Shown: positions 1 through 13,020 of the stretch, in pieces
How positions within the stretch are numbered: the stretch's first letter is position 1
Layout of the letters: each line of letters begins with the position of its first letter
NCBI GenBank assembly: GCA_028583405.1
Contig: CM053249.1
Span: forward strand, 35,168,628-35,232,627
From: Pogonophryne albipinna
Lineage: Eukaryota; Chordata; Actinopteri; Perciformes; Artedidraconidae
Length of the DNA: 64,000 bases
Reading direction: 5' to 3'
Program-made: the position numbers and the translations under genes
The notes under the pieces: generated by a model
Databases searched by the model: none
Told to the model about the DNA's origin: nothing
Seen by the model: the letters and a program-made list of their open reading frames with translations, nothing else

Positions 1-1042
1 TTTATTAATGTAGTTACTTTACACTGGCTATACAGATAGAAAGACTAAGCCTTGCACAGAGGCATGACAATACATTTTCAAAATGCTCAACAGTGCTGCC
101 AAAATTATAAACTGACTGCTACACAATTAAAATAAATGCTTTTATATATTTCTATTAGATGTGACTCTTTGGCGTTTCTGTTATTATTGACACTGCTGCT
201 TTAGTTGTTCTGACTGCTAACATCCTGTTATTCCACATTTTAAAGCCGATATCCCGTGGGGTCAGAGGTCGGGTCCTTGTCACCTTTTTCATACCTGATG
301 ACTTTGCATCCCTGACTACAGTTGCTGTAGCGTGTAGAAGCTAGTAAGCCTACTATTTGATTTGTTTTAGATATGCACTACATGTTTCATATGCAGACCT
401 TATTTTCCTGTTCCATGTTCAAATAAACCATTTTCAGTGGTCATTTTTTTTTGGTCATGGAAAATGAGTTAAAGGTCATGGAGAAGTCATGGAAAAGTCA
501 TTGAAAATCATTGGTGAAAAAGTGTATGAACCCTGGTATTTATATATAGTGGACCTGGAGTCCTTGGTCACATGATAACATAGGAGTGATATAAATCTAA
601 AAACCTGACCTATCACACCTTTAAAAACTCAATGCTGCCGTGTCTAAATCTGACAACCAACTGCAACGCATGCAAATGCACTAGCATCAAGATACAGTAG
701 AGTTATAGTAAACCCTTGGATATCTTCAGGGAAATGAAACTTGGCATGTTTCAAATAAAGTTCAGAGATTGTGATCGAGTGGAATTATTTTCACTGAAAT
801 ATTTGTATTAAATTTTTGATCGAACAGACTCACACACATTACACACTGCACACATACACCCCCTCCCCAGTCCCAAAATCACACCTGATGATCTAGTGTC
901 ATTTGAGTTAAATGTCAAATGACATGTTTATATCACTGGAAATACATATATATGAGCTATGAAAGACAGTCTGACAATCAAACTACCTGGCACTTTGATA
1001 TGACTTATAACATATAGATATATTCCCTCTTCATGTTACCTT
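1..1042. other. intergenic, no gene seen
   Basis: No convincing exon on either strand. A degenerate run of a 'gtcatggaaaa' motif at about 455-510, ending in 'tgaaccctgg', looks like the tail of an old dispersed repeat. The rest is AT-rich unique-looking sequence. Confidence 0.5.
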
Positions 1043-1116
1043 AACAACTTTATTATCTTTGGCCTGACAGAAAAAGTTTGAGAACCACTGGTTTAACCAA
1101 AGATAATAAAGTTGTT
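1043..1116. repeat. hairpin with perfect 20-bp arms
   Basis: Arms at 1043-1062 and 1097-1116 are exact reverse complements. The 34-base loop contains 'agtttgagaaccactgg', which reads in reverse as a hAT-type terminus starting CAGTGGTTCTCAAAC. It may mark the end of an element that inserted into a foldback. Confidence 0.7.
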
Positions 1117-1165
1117 TGGAGAAAAAAAAAAGTCGGGCCTCCCCAACACAAATAGTCAGGCTCAG

Positions 1166-2230
1166 TGGCGGCGCCAGAGATTGATTTTGGGGTGCTGTGT
1201 GGGGTAGCTTGACGTTTCATAGAGGATGCTCAAACATTTAGGGTTTCCCATTAAGGTACCGGTCGCTAGTGGAATTTTCTACAATACAATACAATACAAC
1301 TTTATTTATAAAGCACTTTAAACCTCCAGACCAAAGTGCTGCAACCATCCCTACGCATATACACAGTGTGACAGTTACAATGAAGGCTCGAGGCATATAG
1401 GTGTAAGCAGGGGTAGAGTGCTATTTGTATAGGTGGTGTGTGGACCTCACATAGGGGGGTCCGGGGCAAGCTCCCCCGGGAAGATTTATTTTTAATTATT
1501 GAAGTTAAAAGCATCAATCTGGTGCACTTTGAGAGCAAAATGAAGAGATCTATGGATACCTCTCTCAGCACCCATATGAAACAGAACTGTAAACAGATTT
1601 ACTTTTTCTTTATGGATATTTTACAAATCACCCTTTTACACTTTATTCTTGTTTTACTGCCATATAGTATTTCATACCTGTTTTTCCTTTATTCTCTGAT
1701 TTTTTTATAACTATAATGATCATATAAACATGTGCCTCAGAAATAATTGTTTACATTAATGGTGAACAAAACATTTGAAACCCACTGAGATAACTTAGAC
1801 TAAAGTTAACTATCGAAACACTCAGAGAGTCCTTTAGCTCACTGAGCCTCTCAGTCTGACAGGAGAGGACTCTCAGTCTAACAGGAGAGGACTCTCCTCC
1901 AGCTTGTTGTTGAAAAAGCTCCTTATATCCGTTAGCGTAGCTCGCTAGCACCAGAAGCTAACAACTACGATCTCCGGTACCATACCAATGCGCTCTCTCT
2001 CTCTCGCTCGCGCACGCACACAAAATGGCTCGTTCCACACACACACACACAGAGCCAAGCTTGAATGAAACACAGAGACCCAGACGTAATAGTACTGTAT
2101 CATATTATTTTGGAATCAATAATTTTTCAAATTCTGATTATTATTATTTTTTTAAATAGCCATTTTTCCTCCTGGTCTCTCGCGTCCCCCCCTGTCATGC
2201 CTCTGCGCCCCCCACTTTGGGAACCACTGG
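1166..2230 (-). mobile_element. degraded hAT-type element, same family as 14143-16153 and 33924-35110
   Basis: The left edge reads 'cagtggcggcgcc' and the right edge 'gggaaccactgg', both hAT-like termini, but no matched TSD was found. The interior (about 1790-1990) repeats the run 'cccactgagataacttagac' and the following 150 bases found in the hAT copy at 14570-14780. It also holds a 26-base tandem duplication around 'gacaggagaggactctcagt' at 1858-1890. A LINE/SINE tail ('acaactttatttataaagca') sits at 1290-1316. No coding capacity remains. Confidence 0.5.
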
Positions 2231-2239
2231 GTTAAACCC

Positions 2240-3790
2240 AAGAGTTGTTTGCTTGTAAAACATATATATGTATGTACTATTTTCTAACCAATGCACTTAC
2301 TTGTAACCTGCCTATATATGTAATATCACATCCTGCTACAGCTTAAGTTGAAAACATTTGCATATCTTTTTGACACACTTCCAATATACCATCACTTGCA
2401 GCTGTTTCTATCACATTCCCAGTGATGTCATTTGTCCCAGAGCGTCACCTCCTGTCCTTTCTCATTCAACAAATAGACCTCTGCCCAAAGGCATAACATT
2501 CAACGCAAACCGACATCTTAATGCACATTCTTCACCCCTCAGTCAGTGAGGAGCGGTGTGCACATGCAGAGGCCTCCCGTCCCAGTAAGACCCTCCCCTG
2601 TAAACACACCTTTGCAAAGTACACTCCACCTGTCAGTCAGAAGAGCGAAGAAAGGGCAACTGTTGCATCAACAAAGTTCTCCAACGGTTACAGAACAGCT
2701 GCAGTTAAGCATAGCTTTAAATACTTGTACCAATGACTTATTAGATGTTTCTGCAAACCCTTATGATGATACAATCTCAATCATCATAATTTTCAAACAT
2801 CAGAGTATCAATTATTCATTTATAGAGTTCCTTCAAAAGTGCTTCACGATTCAGGTTAAAAGTCAGCGATTGATACCGGAGAGAGGATGGCTCAAATGTA
2901 TCTCTTAAATAATACTTTAAACATGTTCCTTTGAATGACATTCTAGGAAACAAAGATAATGACCGGATCAGTGCTATTGGTTACCTGTCTCTTATAGTCA
3001 AGTCCTGATCCCATCCCCACACCGTGTTCAGGCCTGGTCTGAGGACTGGATCAGTGCATTATACGCTAAATGTTTCTGTGGTGAACATCCTTAAACACAC
3101 CGCTGACACCCCCCCTCCCGATGTCTGCTTCTGAAAGTTGGCACAGCCACAAGAGCCCTGCAGAAGTGACCCCCCCCCCCCCTCCTCCTCACTCCCTGCT
3201 TCCCCTCTAACGAATGGGCATGAATCATTCCAACAAGCAGGCCAACTTCAGAGAGGAAGAGGAGCAGTCTGCTTCCTCTTCTCCATAATGAGAGTGAGCA
3301 GCTTCTTGGCTGTTATCAAAGCAGGAAGTCTTCAGCCAGGGAGCATGCTGGGACACATTCATCTCGTCCCTGCAACATGGTCGATACGCTCTTCTTTCAC
3401 ACATACAAGGTATTGATCTTGTGGAGATGTATGGTTGGTTGTTTGTGGTCACCATCTGATGTTTCAACTTTCAAGTGCTTTAACACTGGCACTGAACAGA
3501 CACAACTAACTCAAGACAGCAAGTTAAGATAGGTCCATAATCATTCATTTAAACAATTAGCAAAAATAGAGAAGACAAAGGGTACCGAGGAATCAGAGTC
3601 TGCGTCAAACATGAGTGCTTGGTGTGAGAGCAACAGACAACCTGTCAAACATTAGTGGGAGTAAACAGGATATGTAGAGCTGATGCAAACAGGAGCAGCA
3701 GGAGAGCGATACGGAGGAGAGTTCAGAAAGTGAGACAGGCGGGAAAGAGTTATCAGAAGACAGGAGGCATGGCTGGGTCCCTGCACGCTC
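2240..3790. other. intergenic, no gene seen
   Basis: Open frames here are short and lack splice or family signals. A C-rich run lies at 3171-3188. Nothing else stands out. Confidence 0.5.
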
Positions 3791-3792
3791 CT

Positions 3793-3930
3793 ACCAGAGC
3801 TGGGGAAAGTGCTATGATTCTTTACTGAAGTCAAAGTACTAATACTATGATCTTAAAGTTCTCCATTACAAGTAAAAGTCCTGAATTGCAAATGTAAAAT
3901 ACATGTAACAGTACACGGTATTCTTTTGTC
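3793..3930 (+). mobile_element. relic of a 'tactttactcaagta'-type MITE
   Basis: The stretch 'gagctggggaaagtgctatg' followed by 'gtacta', 'aagtaaaagtcctg' and 'gtaaaatacatgtaacagta' matches the style of the repeats at 38310-38400 and 45610-46115. These share the 'aagtaaaagtcctg' and 'aaagtaactaagtac' motifs of a common fish non-autonomous transposon. Only a fragment is present. Confidence 0.4.
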
Positions 3931-4182
3931 ATTTTTCACCAACACACATGTATAATTTTATTGTTTTACGGTCCCCACTGGTGTCCAACAACAAATATGT
4001 ATGTGTGCAGTGGGAAAGCACCCAGAGGACTCTGCGAGGGACGGATCCCCCCCCACAGGGCCCCGGGCCGCAGGACTGATGGGTGTAGGTATTGTGTTGA
4101 CAAGGGGAAAAGAGGAAGAGGAGGAGGGGAGGCACACATCCAGCAGGAGGCTGAGAGCAACGGCCAGAAAGCCATCAAACTG

Positions 4183-4300
4183 CCTGTGTGTGTGTGTCTC
4201 TCTGTGTGTGTGTCTCTGTGTGTCTCTCTGTGTGTGTGTGTGTCTCTCTGTGTGTGTGTGTGTCTCTGTGTGTGTGTGTCTCTCTCTGTGTGTGTGTGAG
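4183..4300 (+). repeat. compound (TG)n/(TCTC) microsatellite
   Basis: TG dinucleotides are interrupted at regular intervals by 'tctctctg' or 'tctctg'. The interruptions suggest an older tract than the pure GT runs elsewhere in the window. Confidence 0.9.
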
Positions 4301-5444
4301 CTTGGATAGGTCGGGATGTTTTTGGGTGATGGATGGCAGCGTTGAGGGAGGCGTCGTTTAACCGTTGTTCATTAGTAAAGAACACAACGGTCGTGCCTAA
4401 TTGCTCAGCGTAATGTCAGACTGATGAAAGTTTACAGTCGCTGACCTACTCTTCATCAGAGCTAAAGTTCCCCTCACCATCCAGAGGACGACGCACTGCG
4501 TCATACTTCAACAGCATTGTTCATTCTAAATATGATGATAAAGTTGTACAAACACTTTGTTATATTGGAGAGCTAAATGATAACATCCTATGTATCATGT
4601 CATGTTATTGATTTGTAGGTACACATGATATCTGAATGTCAATTGATGTATAAATCATAACATTGGTTAAATACGTGATCTCAAGATGAGCTGCCCTCCC
4701 AACAGTTTCTGACAGCATAGATGTGACACTTTGTATGCATATTTGTGGTCTAATACAAATAAAGTTCCACTAAAGTGCATTAAACAAATGATATATAAAG
4801 ATAACAGAACAATAACTCACTCAAAATGTCACAGAAACACAGAGAGTAAGGAATAACTATAACCACATGAACTTTGTTTAAACAGCGACAACATACCTGA
4901 TGAAAGTGAGAAGTGACTGAGAGTGAAAGTGATATGTTTCCTTCCTCTATAGATCACTGATCAACACTTCAATCTAAATCACTTTCATTAACATTGTGAC
5001 TTTCGCTAAGCCAGCTCGGCTGCGTGGACCTGATCAACTGAGTCATAGCAAATGAGTTTTAGGCTTTTCAAATGCAAGATCCTCCGACAAAATATGGTAA
5101 ATATTGCGGACAGAAGAGCTGCAGACGAGGGGGCATTCGATCAGTGGCACGCCGCCGGGATGTAAATGCAGTATAATGACATTTGATGTCCTGACTGTAT
5201 TGCATTGGCATTACTTTCAGGATAGTGTTTCATAGTGTGTCAGTGTCTCAACTACAAGTATCACAACAGTATGTACTATGTTTCCCTGTTGGCTTATTAT
5301 TTGCTGTCATGTCAGCAATCACTTCATTTGATTTATGCAACATTTATACAGAGAAATGTACCTGCACGCACCACGGCTGTCACATGGCTGTTGGAAAACC
5401 TCTTCTATAAGTTAAACATGAGTGTAGGTAGAGACAAGTAAAAC

Positions 5445-5445
<1 letters not shown>

Positions 5446-5539
<94 letters not shown>
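5446..5539 (+). repeat. (GT)n microsatellite, pure
   Basis: An uninterrupted GT dinucleotide run of about 94 bases. Its purity predicts length polymorphism. Confidence 0.95.
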
Positions 5540-5540
<1 letters not shown>

Positions 5541-6097
5541 TATTCATGCCTTGCCCTCACTCCTCCCTAACTAAGATGAAGTAGGCCCTCTGCGGTTATG
5601 GATGCTGTCCTGCTCCCACTGCCCAGTATCTGCCTCCTCCACCTCTGGGAGGGGGGGGGGGTTCCAAAGAGTGGGCCCCGGGTCTGGGCTTGAAAGCAGC
5701 CCTGGGGCCACTTTGGCTGGAGGAGAGGGGGATTGGGACACTGCCATGCCCACATGGGTTATGATGGACGAGGTCGAGGAGGAGGAGGTGGATGAAGGCG
5801 CTGAGACATCAGGTGAAGGGGGGGGGGGCACATGCTGCTGTCAGTCTGCTTCCACACGCACACAGCAAAATCTCATCCAGCTCCCGTTCTGGCTGCAGCG
5901 AAGTGAGTGTCATCTTGGGGGGGTGAATCTCCCCTGCTAATCCCGCCCTTCTGATCTCATCTGTCAATCATCCGATCGTTCACAAGTGGTGTGTTGGTGG
6001 AGGGAGGAGGAAGTGTCAGTGCTGAGAGTGCTCAGAAAACCACTTCAAATTCATCACTTTGTAGGTGAGGAGCCTTTTGGCATCGTTATAAAATGAC

Positions 6098-6255
6098 GGA
6101 AGACGATAAGGGCCAAATGAGAAAAAAGTCTGAATTCTGAGATAAAAGTTACAACATACTGTCTTTTTTCTCAGAATTCTGAGATTAAAGTCAGAAGTAA
6201 CAAATGTTTTGAACTTGGACACAAAAATGCCGTCATCCGGCCCTTATCCTCTTCC
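6098..6255. mobile_element. 158-bp MITE with imperfect TIRs
   Basis: The left end 'ggaagacgataagggcc' and the right end 'ggcccttatcctcttcc' are inverted repeats with one mismatch over 17 bases. The interior carries two inverted-direct copies of 'tcagaattctgagatt', so the whole unit can fold back. No TSD could be fixed. No coding capacity. Confidence 0.6.
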
Positions 6256-7483
6256 ATATACGATGTTTAGTTCTTGCTTAAGAAAAGGTGATTTCTTCTT
6301 TGATCAAACTGCAACTTCTGGGAAATGGGGCCAAAGCAGAAGTGCCAAAAAATGCAATTTCTTTATTGACCACTTGAGGTGAATCATTTCTCCGATCGTC
6401 TCTCTGCGCCGTCACCAGCCCCCCCTCAGCTACAGTTGGAGTAGGAGGGGTACAGAGGCCCCCACATGTAGCTTCATCACGGCTGGTTACCTAAGGTTGA
6501 TGTCGCTGAGATTACAATCTATGCTTGTAATGGAATCTCCTCACAGATTTGAAGGTGTCAGCTGTTCTACCAGTCCTGAAGAAGTCAAGTGACAATATTA
6601 GTTTGCCTTATTCAGCTGCGCTCTACGTAGGCTATGCATGCCAGGTAAACTGTTCTGGGATCACAGTGAAATCACAAAGAGAGGTTCTACGGTGGAAGGT
6701 CAACCATTTTACTCTGAGGAACTATTCTGGAATACACACTCTGTTCTGGTTCAATTCAACTGCCCTCTGGGACACTTGAATAACATGCTCTCCATCACAG
6801 ATTTCACTTCCTGTACATCGGATGTTTCCATAGTGCTGGCACAGGAGGGCTTTCAGACACTTTGAATATAATCATCTGATCCAGGTGAGTCTGCTGCTGA
6901 CAAATATTTGCTTAAAATATGTGAATGGTTTATAAAAAAAAGTTGCGGTGACATTTCGGACATGTCAAAGATGTGTTGGTTACTTTAGCTGCTAGCTTAA
7001 TGCAGTCTAACAGAACTCTTTAGTAACGTACCATTGTACCGTTTGTCTGAAAGTAAAGTTAAGAATGAATGTATCGGCTATATTATTCTTAGGTAGCTCT
7101 GTATACAGTAGATGCAGATCCTGAATACCTCACAGAAAACAGAAAGCCGTCACATTTTGACCACTGTGTTTTTTTCACTGCAATATACAGTCCTGCACCT
7201 CTATGGAAACAGCACAATCATAACTAGGAGCAGGAACAACTCAAACCAAAAGTGTTTATTCTGAATTTCAATGCAAGTTCAATTCATTTCATAACAAATG
7301 TTACTATAATGGAAAAAACTAAAACAATAAAAATGTCAAAATACAACTTTTTTCCCAAGTTATAGCAATATTAGAAAAAAGGGTGCTTCACAAATGTACA
7401 TTTTTACAACATCTCCACTCTGCAGTGAGAACAGACTGCAGGTCAGTCCTAGTTTCAGAGTTTCTGCAACCTGATGGTTGTTC
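6256..7483. other. intergenic, no gene seen
   Basis: Short open frames only, without splice context. The sequence is AT-rich from about 7200, leading into the piggyBac-like element. Confidence 0.5.
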
Positions 7484-7487
7484 TTAA

Positions 7488-9503
7488 CCTCTTAAGCCCT
7501 GAGCCTGTTTTTCAGGTTTCAGGCTCGAAAATGCCACTAACACAACAAAGACTATATCTTCACTTCTAAAAGGGGTAAATTAATCATCTTTTCTCTCAAA
7601 GCAAGGTTACATATGTGAGTTGGATGTAGAAGTGTCATAATCAATATAGATGTTTTTATTTTAAAGTAAATTCAGATGGAACATAGTAAAAACATGTAAA
7701 TTATAATGTCCGCCTAAAAAAAAAACATTACTTATAGTAAAAACCACCCTTGAATGATGGGTTAGTAGACTAAAAGCTTTAGTAATCCAAACTATAACAT
7801 ATAATAAGTACCCTGTATCAAGATTGATGCAAAACAAGTTAAATTTGACCTTTTTAGAGAGGTTTAGAAAAATAAAGTCCAGGCGGACTCACCTCTGGGT
7901 AATTTGGGAACCATCAGTTCCATTTGAACTTTTTCACTGTAAAAATCATTTTATTACTTTGAATTTTCACTATAGGTATTCATTCCATCCAAATACAACT
8001 GTTGTGAAAAAAATAAAAATAAAATATAAGAACATACTCTGTTATCCTCTTAGGCAAGGCAAGGCAAGTTTATTTATATAGCACTTATAGGCCCCACGGA
8101 CCGAAATCGCGTCATTTGCAGGAAACAACGTCTAAGGAACCTTACTATTTAATAAAATATGAATATTTGATATCCATATAACGGGAAAAAACTCATTTAA
8201 CTGATCTTTTTCATTTATTTTTTCAAAAAAACCACAATGCTAACAGTGAGCATCTGAATTAGCCCCGAGCGAAAAATGCTAACCTATTACTGCACCGAAA
8301 ATCACTCCTAGCTCCCTTATTATTTATCCTAGCTGCACATCCAACACATCGTTTTTGATCGTAAAGACACAGAATCTAACGGTGCCCACCTCAACACTGA
8401 AAGATACAAACTTGCGACGTTATCAACAAAAACGTACATCAAAACAAGTGGAGCTAGGTACTAGCATGCGCTAGGCTAATGGCTTACCTTCCTCTTTGCC
8501 TGGTCTAAACTGGTCTTCAATGGCATTAAAACGATAAAAACGATGATGTAGTTAATCCATAGGTTAATATCCAATGTGGCTGTGTCCCCTTTGAAATGTT
8601 CTGATAATCTATAAGCAATAAAACTGCAATTCCGTTATCTGCTGTCCGCTCTGTGCTCCGTGTGCTCTGGGTCCTGCTGTAATGCCTGCTGTGAGTAGTA
8701 AACAATAAATGAAGCCGCCTGCGTAAAGTACTTAAACTGGCTGGCATTCTTTATACTTTACGCAGGACCATATCTCTGGAACCCATTGGTCGATTTGTGT
8801 GATTTACACCTTTTTCTTAACCATCAGAACCAATAGAATCGATGGGCAGTTCCCAAATCAACGTAAAAATGACCATAGCGGACGTAATAGAGAAGCGAAC
8901 AAAGCATATCTGAAAGTGCACGCCTGGACGGCAACATTTTATACCCAGTATATTGCCATAAATATGATGAAGGATTACCAGTCAAAATTTCTACGTGACA
9001 CAAAGACATTGGATTAACCTTGAGCGGCGTTTTTATTGCGGTGAACACAACTTTTGATCACAAATCAAAAAAGGTAAGACGAAATTATTGTAATATTTTT
9101 TAAACCAGATGTTGTTTACGTTCTCTTTTCTGGCTGATAGCTCCGCAATTCGGGGGCGTACAGTGATGATATTATATGTCTGGAATCTGTGGAGTCTCAG
9201 CTTTAAATCGTATATCTTGTTTGTGCAGTTACGATAAGTAATAAGGGCATTTCTACCGTGAGTGCTGTGCAAAATCCGTTAGCATTAGTTAGCATTTTTT
9301 CGCTCCATGCTAATTCAAAGGCTTGGTATTACTCTTGTGTTTCTTTTAGCTAAAAATGGTTCACATTGTCAGTTAGCGGAGTTTCTTAGCGTTAAAAGGG
9401 TATGGAACATTAATAGTTTCATAAATGTTAAGAAGCCCTGAGACATAGTCTCGTAAAAAAACTGTGGGGGGGGTCCACTGGGGGGACCCTCGGGCTTAAG
9501 AGG
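7488..9503. mobile_element. piggyBac-like non-autonomous element, copy 1 (TTAA TSD)
   Basis: It starts CCTCTTAAGCCCTGAG right after TTAA (7484-7487) and ends CTCGGGCTTAAGAGG right before TTAA (9504-9507), giving short TIRs and a TTAA duplication, the hallmark of piggyBac. A hairpin ('agcctg...caggct') lies just inside the left end. Its ends and body align with copy 2 at 16681-17479 plus 27264-27479, which gives a unit near 1 kb. Copy 1 has about 950 extra bases between roughly 7805 and 8765 that copy 2 lacks. No transposase frame is visible. Confidence 0.65.
8049..8090 (-). mobile_element. LINE/SINE 3' tail inside piggyBac-like copy 1
   Basis: 'aggcaaggcaaggcaag' followed by 'tttatttatatagcac' is the short-tandem tail plus conserved 3' end seen on many fish LINEs and SINEs, here in reverse orientation. 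It lies in the segment that copy 2 of the host element lacks. Confidence 0.5.
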
Positions 9504-9507
9504 TTAA

Positions 9508-10257
9508 TGTTTTGACAGAAACTGCAAATATGTTTGTCTTACAAACATTTCAAATGTGACATGTCACTAAATGAACAGAGTCAATGTAGTGTGTATGATA
9601 TTAATTTGAATATGACATTGAAGATAAAAGGTGTACAGTCGTGATGAGGTGTAATCTCTGAGCCTGGATGTATTAAGAGAACTGGAGACAGTGTCACAGC
9701 CCCCCCCCCCCCCAGTTCAATCCTATGAAAGTTTATCAGTGGAGCATGAAGCCTGACCCTCCAGTACAACATTTTTCCAGATCATCTCGGGAAAGAGCAT
9801 GTGGACTTGCATTTTGCTTTAGCCCCGCCTCCAATCTGTCCGTCACTTCCTGTCTTGGTTCAGTCATGAGGGGAAAATAGCTCTGGATTCATCTTCTAGC
9901 GCATTATACAACTTTGAGTTATTTTATCTATACAAGTGTTCGTAATGTAAAATTGATTTATCTTTATCAAAATGATACGCTGATTTACAGACGTGTCTTT
10001 CCCAATGTAAGTCAATGGAAAAAGGTGAGACCAATGTCGTCAAGGACTGACACATGTCCTGGGGTTTAGAGTTTGGACTCCTGAGTTCAAACTTGGTAGT
10101 TGAGTGGACAGCAGTCCATGGTTCACACTCTGTAGTCTGTTGGCAAAGGCCTATAGTTTACTAGATGAGAACTTTATGCAGAAACTATACATAATTTAAA
10201 ATAGTTGAACATAGAAAATTGTCCATTGTGTACACACAGACTTTACAGCAGTTTGTA
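9508..10257. other. intergenic, no gene seen
   Basis: No exon signal. A C-run lies at 9698-9712. The sequence leads into the CA tract. Confidence 0.5.
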
Positions 10258-10389
<132 letters not shown>

Positions 10390-10517
10390 CCTGTGCTCAC
10401 TGTCTCACAATGTGTTGCTGTATAACGTCGGCCTGCCTGTGCTTCTGATTAATGCAGATGGAACTCGGCTGAGTTCATGGCTGCTACCTCTGTCAGAGTA
10501 ATGATGCTACATCCCTA

Positions 10518-10676
<159 letters not shown>

Positions 10677-10845
10677 CAGGAATGTCCCGCAATGCATCAC
10701 TGTGAACATTAAGTGATGATGAAACACAAGCAAACAGGGATTTGAGACACAGACACACACACACAGCTCCAGTGTGTTGTCAGAAGGGGAGGGGGGGGGG
10801 TGATGGGGGGGAGATCGGAGGGGTGGGGGGGCACTTCTCTTCATT

Positions 10846-11115
10846 TCTAGGTGATTCACGTTTGAAGTGGGCTTGCAAAATTGCTTTATGGAAAGTGGTG
10901 AGCGGCTCGGCGGGAACATTAGGCGAGGAGCAGCGGGGGGGCCGGCGTTTCATTAGGGAGCTCTACTCCGCCTTTATTACCTGGATTTGGAGTTTTATGG
11001 TTATCATTATTTGCGATAGAATTATTATACGCATATATCTGCTCCTCAGCTGTTTGGGTTTGGGACACTGGGACATGGCGTCTGAAAGAATGCTTTCTGA
11101 GGTGATCTGTACAAG
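10846..11115. other. possible conserved non-coding element
   Basis: Between two simple repeats lies complex, repeat-free sequence containing 'gcttgcaaaattgctttatgg', 'cctttattacctggatttgg' and 'ggttatcattatttgcgata'. It has no coding frame of note and no transposon ends. The look is that of a developmental enhancer, but only cross-species alignment can show that. Confidence 0.25.
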
Positions 11116-11134
11116 GTTAGCCATTTGTCCCCCT

Positions 11135-11137
<3 letters not shown>

Positions 11138-11220
<83 letters not shown>
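11138..11220 (+). repeat. (GT)n microsatellite
   Basis: About 83 bases of uninterrupted GT. Confidence 0.95.
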
Positions 11221-11227
<7 letters not shown>

Positions 11228-11789
11228 AGAGCTCAGACTGTGGTTGTGCTGTCTTCTGGTCCTGCGGCCTCAGCTGGTGGAGCATCAGAGGTGGTGAGGG
11301 GGGGGCGGCTGGCGTTGGCGAGGCAGCGCTGGGTGATCTCTGACTGAAGCCTGGTCTGAGTCTCCAGCAGAAACTCATCCTGTGGATTACACAATCACAA
11401 CCATCACCACCAGGGAAAGACCTGCAGGAAACACTCATATGTTTTTAATCGAGTCCTCAAACCCTGAAGTGAGTCAGCATTTTACCACTTCCTGTTCCCT
11501 CGTCTCAAAGTCAATGATTTTCTCAACATGTTTGTGTCATGAAATAACATCTATGGTTAACGCAAGTTTAAGAGATTTTAACATTTTGTTCTAAAACATA
11601 AAATACGTCAGTAAATACCTCACTGGTGAATGTCCATAGCGTCCATGTTTCATAAAGAATTGCAACATTTTGACAAAATAAACTACTAAACATCCTCACA
11701 TCAACACGAGTCGGTCTTAAGCTAGCGGTAGTGATGTGCAGCATTTATGTATATTTATATATTTGCCAATTGCTTTACACTTCTAAAAT
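11221..11789. other. intergenic, no gene seen
   Basis: Short frames only and no family resemblance recognised. Confidence 0.5.
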
Positions 11790-11957
11790 CATAAAGTGGT
11801 GTTAATATGTGGAGATTATCCTGCTGAACAAAACATATTCTTGCAACAGATCTTATTTTCTGCCATGTTCCGAAATCCAATGGAAAAATCCCATCGTTTT
11901 TTTTCGGGGGAGCCCTTGTGATGCTAAATTCTGGCTCGGCCTACAAAGATATGTCAA
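11790..11957 (-). mobile_element. unnamed dispersed repeat, copy A
   Basis: Read in reverse, this contains 'tttagcatcacaagggctcc', 'ccattggatttcgga', 'gcagaaaataagatctgttg' and 'ggataatctccacatattaa'. The same order of motifs recurs at 36880-37010 and 57806-57968. The outer hAT at 11966 inserted at its edge, because the TSD 'ctttgcac' follows immediately. Confidence 0.6.
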
Positions 11958-12639
11958 CTTTGCACCAGTAGCGTAGGCAGACATTTACTTTAGGGCGGGC
12001 CTGTATAAAATAGGGTGGACCAGCTTTTGCCAGGGGGAAAAATAACTTTAAGGTAGGCCTGGCCTATAATAATAATATATAATAATGCCCATTGCCAAAC
12101 ATCGTTGTAGCATTTCCCTCCGAATAATGGTCGAAGACTTGACTGATGATATGAATTGATTGAAATCTCCAATATCAACGTAAGAGCTATAAAGACACAA
12201 AAATAACAAATACATTTAGGCTCCATCCGTATTAGAATCACTTTAGCATACTACCAAATGTTAACTGTAAACAGACAGCAAAGCTACAAAACAGCATATC
12301 CTACAAACGAATTAGGACACAACCCATATTTTTAAATTATAGTTAATACCAACCTTGTGCCTCTTCGGGGGGAGCTAAACTTAAACATAAACTTTATCCT
12401 TTACTATCTCCGTCTTTATATTTAGATATTACTTTTCTCCGTTAATCTCCGCTCCTTTTCTCCCATGTTGTTTTCCATAGCAACAACAACTTCCTGTCAA
12501 CAGCGTAAACTCACCTTCAAAATAAAGGCATCTAAATAAACCAGGAAGTTAACCTAAATTACATTTAAGACATACAACTGTAACGAAAGTAACAAAAACT
12601 ATGTAATATCCTTTTCAGTTTCACAGAACACAAATTGGG

Positions 12640-13020
12640 TTATTTACAATCGTTACGTAACTCTTTTATTGCACTAGGTAACGGCAACAATAGGTTGTAG
12701 CATTCAAACCTGCTCATGGACTTGCAGTGGTCCTCGCTTTTTTTATGTCTCTCCAACGAGTTACGCAGGTGCTTCCAGTCTACATATCCATCCCTCGTAA
12801 ATGCACCTTCAGCTCCTGGGCTGGGGAAATGTCTGCACATTTTACAGAAAAGCGTGTCCCTACTTGCGCTGTATTCCACCCAGGGAAAATCTTCATACCA
12901 CCTCGATGAGAAGCACTTTGCTTTTCCATGATTAACAGTGTTGGGGAACTTCTTCAGTTTTGGCTGTGAAGGTGGTTCATCAAGTGCAGACAGATCAGCG
13001 GGTAAGCCTACACTGCTTCA
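12640..13020 (-). pseudogene. hAT transposase N-terminal fragment with TTF-type zinc finger
   Basis: The minus-strand frame reads through motifs typical of the TTF zinc finger in ZMYM1-like hAT transposases. These are 'HGKAKCFSSRWY', 'FPWVEYSASRDTLFCKMC', 'GYVDWKHLRNSLERHKKS' and then H-x-x-S. The paired cysteines and histidines expected for zinc binding are present. The recognisable domain runs from about 12950 to 12700 and the frame stops at 12640. No ATG precedes the domain in frame. The DDE catalytic region and hAT dimerisation domain are absent. In an intact element this protein would bind the TIRs. Here it is a broken relic. A domesticated gene is unlikely because the frame is short and lies between the TIRs. 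Confidence 0.7.
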
